DNA from: Brasilonema sp. CT11
GTDB lineage: Bacteria; Cyanobacteriota; Cyanobacteriia; Cyanobacteriales; Nostocaceae
Length of the DNA: 64,000 bases
Assembly (NCBI RefSeq): GCF_017982655.1
Contig: NZ_JABXYX010000014.1
Location: forward strand, 45,812 to 109,811
Direction: 5' to 3'
Numbering within the stretch: position 1 is the first letter of the stretch; each line of letters starts with the position of its first letter. This document shows positions 60,475 through 64,000 of this stretch, in pieces. The notes under the pieces are model-generated. The model was not told where the DNA came from, ran no database searches, and saw only the letters and a program-made list of their open reading frames with translations. Both the position numbers and the translations under genes were made by a program.

Positions 60475-61452
60475 CTAGGCAATTTTTTTGGCTTCTTTTT
60501 TGGCTTGTATCATGCCTGCTGTGGGAGACTTGACATCCCAGGCTAGACCAGCCATTTCAAGAACTCGAATTACCCAGTAACCGAGGTCAATTTGCCACCA
60601 TGAGAGTCCGAAGTTTGCTGAGTTTGGAAAAGCATGATGGTTGTTGTGCCATGCTTCACCACCAGTGGGAATGGCTAACCAAATATTATTAGTACTCCAA
60701 TCGCCTGTATCAAAGGGACGGTTACCAAAAATATGGGTGATTGAGTTAATGCTGTTTGTAGCCTGATATGTAAGGAACAAGCGGACAAGACCACCCCACA
60801 AGAATCCTGATAGAACACCCATCCAAGTCTTGGTCAAAATTCCACCTAAGATAGCGGGGATGGCAAGACCTAGAAGTACCCAAACGTAGTAAAGCTGGTT
60901 GACTTTGGAGATGACAGGATCTCGAAGCAAGTCTTTGGCAAATAGAAAAGTATTAGTGATTTCCTGGGTAAACGTCCAGCCAACGTGAGAATGCCACAGA
61001 CCGTGGAGAAAACCTAGCTGTTCATCATCTTTGACATATGGAGAATGGGTATCCCCAGATTGATCGCTGAACTGATGATGACGCCTATGATTGCTCACCC
61101 AATAAATGATCGGACCTTGGCAAGCCATAGACCCCAAAATGGCAAGTGTAACTCTAACCCAAGTATGTGTCTTGAAGGTGCAGTGCGAAAATTGACGATG
61201 AAAACCCACACTAATCCCAATCACTGTCAAGATGTACGTGCCGATCAATAGCCCTACTTCTATTCGATTAATTCCCGAACGCGAGGCTATGACAATTGCT
61301 ACTATTGCTCCAACTAAAGGAATTAAGACAATAGCCAAGGCATGAAGCTGCTGTTGAGTTTTCAGGCGATCGCTTTTGATTGTTATTTTCTGCCTACTAG
61401 GTGAACTTACAACAGCTTCGTCTGTTTCTGTGCTATCTAAATACATCGTCAT
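60475..61452 (-). CDS. Membrane acyl-lipid/acyl-ACP desaturase (DesC/JamB-like)
   Basis: 325 aa integral membrane di-iron desaturase. Three His boxes: HRQFSH near residue 85, HRRHH near 122, and HNNHH near 268. Four or more hydrophobic segments are present. The sequence type is the delta-9 (DesC) class. Its position between a FAAL and an ACP is that of JamB in the JamA-JamB-JamC cassette, where such enzymes act on ACP-bound chains. It may introduce one double bond, or act as an acetylenase; sequence alone cannot decide. It starts 32 bp after the FAAL stop. Confidence 0.88.
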   Translation of the reverse strand: MTMYLDSTETDEAVVSSPSRQKITIKSDRLKTQQQLHALAIVLIPLVGAIVAIVIASRSGINRIEVGLLIGTYILTVIGISVGFHRQFSHCTFKTHTWVRVTLAILGSMACQGPIIYWVSNHRRHHQFSDQSGDTHSPYVKDDEQLGFLHGLWHSHVGWTFTQEITNTFLFAKDLLRDPVISKVNQLYYVWVLLGLAIPAILGGILTKTWMGVLSGFLWGGLVRLFLTYQATNSINSITHIFGNRPFDTGDWSTNNIWLAIPTGGEAWHNNHHAFPNSANFGLSWWQIDLGYWVIRVLEMAGLAWDVKSPTAGMIQAKKEAKKIA

Positions 61453-61484
61453 TTATTCTTATTGCTTTTGAGTGTGAACAACCT

Positions 61485-63365
61485 TTAATTTCCTGGCATA
61501 GTTTTTCTTGCTTGCGTTTCTTGCAGTTCTTGCAATAAAGAATCAACATCACTATGCAATTGCAAGAATTCCCTTTTGCTCTCAGGATTCTCACTCCAAT
61601 CTTGGACCACATCTAGACTTCCACTTATAAAAGCAGCTCGACTAGCATGACGCTGAATTTTATTACTGGAAGTTTTACAAATAGTGCCGGTCCGAATCAA
61701 TACCACAGCATAAATCTGTAGACCGTGATGCCTCGTTACGCAGTGGCGAATATTTCCTACTACCTCATTCACATTGAGTTTTCGCAGGTAAGAGCGCTCC
61801 ACTTCTTGAACAACTACCAGTCGCTCTTCGCCCTTTACCTCTACCGTAAAAACTGCCCCGCAACCAGCCCGCAGTGCTGGATGACTCCTTTCTACCGTCA
61901 GTTCAATGTCTTGGGGATAATGGTTTTGCCCTCGGATGATAATCACATCTTTGATGCGCCCCGTCACAAACAACTCGCCATTCTGCAAAAATCCCAAATC
62001 CCCTGTCCGCAGGAACGATCCGGACTGTGTGTCTAGCAGTTGCGCTTGAAAGGTTTGCTTTGTTTGCTCTGGTCGATTCCAGTAGCCCTGTGTCACACTC
62101 GCACCTGATACCCAAATTTCACCTATCTCATTGGGCTTACAGCAGGTCATTGTTTCTGGATTGGCAATGACAACCTCCATGTCCTGCAAGGGTTGACCGC
62201 AACCAACCATTGTTTGGCTGGCGGAATCCTCTGACAGAGCTGTAACTACCCGATTTTGCTCTAGCGCTTCTTTTTGAACGGTTTGTAGGATTGGTGGGAC
62301 GCTTGCATGACCACCAGAAACAATAAGAGTCGTTTCTGCCATGCCGTAACACGGGTAGAATGCCTCGCGGCGGAAGCCACAAGGCGCAAAAGCTGCTACA
62401 AAACGCTCTAAAGTTTCGGCACGGATCGGTTCGGCTCCGTTAAAAGCCACCTGCCAGCTACTGAGATCGAGAGTCGCGCGCTGTTCGTCCGTAATTTTGT
62501 TCACGCATAACTCGTAAGCAAAATTAGGTCCACCGCTGGTGGTGCCTTTGTAGAGAGAAATTGCCGCTAGCCAGCGCAAAGGTTTTTTTAGCAAATTTTC
62601 CGGCGACATAAGTATGACCGGAAATCCACCATAAAGGGGCTGTAGCACACCACCAATCAATCCCATATCATGGTAGGGAGGAAGCCAGATTACACCAAGA
62701 CTGTGAGGTTGATGCCCAAAACACTTGTGAATTAAAGCACAATTGTGCAGCAAATTACCATGACTTACCATTACCCCTTTCGGTGTTCCTGTAGAACCCG
62801 AAGTGTACTGGAGAAATGCCAAAGTGTCGCTACTTATTTTTAAAGGCTCCCAATCAAGTGCAAAGTTGTTAGTAAGATTTTCGGTAGCTATATAATGCAA
62901 GGCCGCTAGTTCTGGTTCTTGTTTTAAGCTGTGTTCAATATTGGTAAGAACAGATGTTGTTGTAAGGGCGAAACTAGCTTGGGCATCTTTCACAATAGCT
63001 TGTAGTCTTGTCATGCGCTGATTGCGGCGCGGTGGATACGCAGGAACAGCAGTAACACCTGCGTACACACACCCGAAAAAAGCAGCAATGAATTCCAGTC
63101 CAGGCGGGTATAAAAGCAGCGCTCTTTCTCCAGTAGCTTTCATGCTCTGCAGCAGAGCGGCAAGTGATCGCGCTTTTTGGTCTAATTCTTTATAACTTAA
63201 GCTAACTTCTTGGGTTTCTCCATCTACCAAAAAGGTGTATGCTACTTGGCTTTGTTGCTGTATCGCTCTTTTGCGTAATAGGTCAACCAAAGTCAGTTCA
63301 CTGTTTGAATTATCCTGAGTGCACAACTGATCTAACCATTCAGCTTGTGCGACAACCTGATTCAT
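61485..63365 (-). CDS. Stand-alone fatty acyl-AMP ligase
   Basis: 626 aa. Activates a fatty acid as acyl-AMP and loads it on an ACP, here probably the one at 60087. Seen: A3 motif YTSGSTGTPKGVMVSHGN near residue 187, WLPPYHDMGLIGGVLQPLY, YGMAETTLIVSGG and GRIKDVIIIRGQNHYPQDIE. The last motif and the FAAL insertion region place it in the FAAL rather than the CoA-ligase class. It is similar along its length to the FAAL domain at 4871 but has no fused domains. First gene of the minus-strand cassette; only 22 bp separates its ATG from IS debris, so its promoter must lie in or beyond that debris. Confidence 0.9.
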   Translation of the reverse strand: MNQVVAQAEWLDQLCTQDNSNSELTLVDLLRKRAIQQQSQVAYTFLVDGETQEVSLSYKELDQKARSLAALLQSMKATGERALLLYPPGLEFIAAFFGCVYAGVTAVPAYPPRRNQRMTRLQAIVKDAQASFALTTTSVLTNIEHSLKQEPELAALHYIATENLTNNFALDWEPLKISSDTLAFLQYTSGSTGTPKGVMVSHGNLLHNCALIHKCFGHQPHSLGVIWLPPYHDMGLIGGVLQPLYGGFPVILMSPENLLKKPLRWLAAISLYKGTTSGGPNFAYELCVNKITDEQRATLDLSSWQVAFNGAEPIRAETLERFVAAFAPCGFRREAFYPCYGMAETTLIVSGGHASVPPILQTVQKEALEQNRVVTALSEDSASQTMVGCGQPLQDMEVVIANPETMTCCKPNEIGEIWVSGASVTQGYWNRPEQTKQTFQAQLLDTQSGSFLRTGDLGFLQNGELFVTGRIKDVIIIRGQNHYPQDIELTVERSHPALRAGCGAVFTVEVKGEERLVVVQEVERSYLRKLNVNEVVGNIRHCVTRHHGLQIYAVVLIRTGTICKTSSNKIQRHASRAAFISGSLDVVQDWSENPESKREFLQLHSDVDSLLQELQETQARKTMPGN

Positions 63366-63387
63366 ATCTATAGCAATCCTAAATCAT

Positions 63388-63591
63388 TCATGAGAAAACA
63401 CCATATTCATGGAGTTTAGGAAAGTCAAAAAAGTGACAACCAATCGCCAATTCAAATAATCCCTTAATAACAGAGAAAGAATGACAGAAAAAATAAAATT
63501 CTCGAATCAATCTTTTCGCTTGCAACCAAATATCTTCTACAGGATTCTGTTGTGAAGCTTTTGGGACAAGTCTTTCAGGTGTTTTTAACAA
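63388..63591 (-). mobile_element. IS630-type transposase remnant, C-terminal end
   Basis: The frame reads SQQNPVEDIWLQAKRLIREF, with LFELAIGCHFFDFPKLHEYG further on, the C-terminal end of a cyanobacterial IS630-type transposase (usual PQQNPVEDIWLQAK). No N-terminal part is present. It is a different subtype from the remnants at 33110 and 35269. Confidence 0.8.
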
Positions 63592-63680
63592 ATTATTCTA
63601 GCGATCGCATCCACATTAGTACACTCCTCACTTGGTCTCAATTGTTTCTGTTTAACCACATACGTATTTTCTCACAACTC

Positions 63681-63698
63681 CAGGATTTACGCAACTGT
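63681..63698. repeat. 18-bp direct repeat, copy A
   Basis: CAGGATTTACGCAACTGT matches 63874-63891 with one change. GGACTTACGCA-type sequences are common at ends of cyanobacterial insertion sequences and miniature elements. The DNA between the copies has no gene. Confidence 0.5.
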
Positions 63699-63873
63699 TA
63701 TCATCCTTTTATGTATATTTTGTTATAAACTTTGATGATTACTGTAGATAGATGTTGTGTTGCAAAAACTGAATTTAGTCTAAGTTTTTCTACTTAACAC
63801 TGAGCCAAAGAATTTGACTAGTTCGTCTTAAGCTGAACTCTCGCAACAGCAACAATTGCGATTTCTTTGGAGT

Positions 63874-63891
63874 CAGGACTTACGCAACTGT
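63874..63891. repeat. 18-bp direct repeat, copy B
   Basis: CAGGACTTACGCAACTGT, second copy of the repeat at 63681. Confidence 0.5.
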
Positions 63892-63901
63892 CACAAGCAA
63901 T

Positions 63902-63920
63902 GGCGCAGCGTAGCTGCGCC
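63902..63920. repeat. REP-like palindrome
   Basis: GGCGCAGC-GTA-GCTGCGCC, a perfect 8-bp stem with a 3-nt loop, of the AGCGTAGCT type frequent in cyanobacterial intergenic DNA. It is near the window end; no gene is seen in 63592-64000. Confidence 0.6.
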
Positions 63921-64000
63921 GCACGCCAAACAACTAGGTGATAAACATGGGAACATCAGGACGTTTTAGTTGCTGAACTAAATAATTTGATAACAATCCA

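Overview
The window looks like DNA of a filamentous, probably heterocyst-forming (Nostocales-type) cyanobacterium. The evidence is many GCGATCGC-type HIP1 sites, an adjacent Flv1/Flv3-type diflavin flavoprotein pair, cyanobacterial PKS/NRPS domain types, and several decayed IS630-type insertion sequences. No tRNA, rRNA or CRISPR array was seen. The antirestriction, mobilisation-like and SprT-like genes in the middle suggest a large plasmid or an integrated conjugative element.

Layout. 13-3260 (minus): an intact Flv1-type gene and a 5'-truncated Flv3-type gene. 3261-4870: mostly non-coding, with 9-bp tandem repeats and one small membrane-protein gene. 4871-35268 (plus): a lipopeptide biosynthetic cluster made of a FAAL-acyl-CoA dehydrogenase-ACP protein, a 4629-residue hybrid PKS/NRPS, a 2478-residue NRPS ending in a thioesterase, an O-carbamoyltransferase, a SAM methyltransferase and an ABC exporter. 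35269-38330 (minus): IS630 debris and six small unknown genes between a leader terminator and a 3' terminator. 38486-56713: an accessory region with an ArdA-like gene, a PvuII-type restriction-modification locus whose endonuclease gene has a nonsense codon, a row of plus-strand cassettes each closed by a GGGCTRCC-type hairpin, an Mrr-like nuclease, ArdC, an HTH regulator, an inactive-looking SprT-like protein, a TraD-like protein, and a very large methylase-helicase (Strawberry notch/DarB type). 57572-63365 (minus): a second lipid cassette in the order FAAL, desaturase, ACP, cyclopropane-synthase-type methyltransferase, (SDR remnant), type II thioesterase. IS630 debris lies upstream of the first gene and inside the cassette.

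How the parts may work together. In the first cluster FAAL activates a fatty acid and the fused dehydrogenase can make the 2-enoyl chain. KS-AT(malonyl)-ACP extends it, the aminotransferase gives a 3-amino acyl chain, and an embedded C-methyltransferase may add a 2-methyl group. The expected unit, a 2-methyl-3-amino-4-enoic acid, resembles the reactive end of Adda. Four NRPS modules follow; by eye I read residue 2 as N-methyl-Phe and residue 4 as Ala, then TE release. The minus-strand cassette has JamABC-like logic (FAAL, desaturase, ACP) plus a CmaA/Cfa-like enzyme. It may make a cyclopropane or methyl-branched unsaturated acyl-ACP, either for this cluster or for a separate product.

The most unusual signal is a pair of roughly 190-200-nt leaders, upstream of 41908 and of ardC (44992). 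Their stems differ in sequence but keep pairing, and both end in an almost identical 47-nt segment in which the start codon can be sequestered. They are candidates for a structured RNA regulator or a single-stranded-DNA promoter used during conjugative entry.
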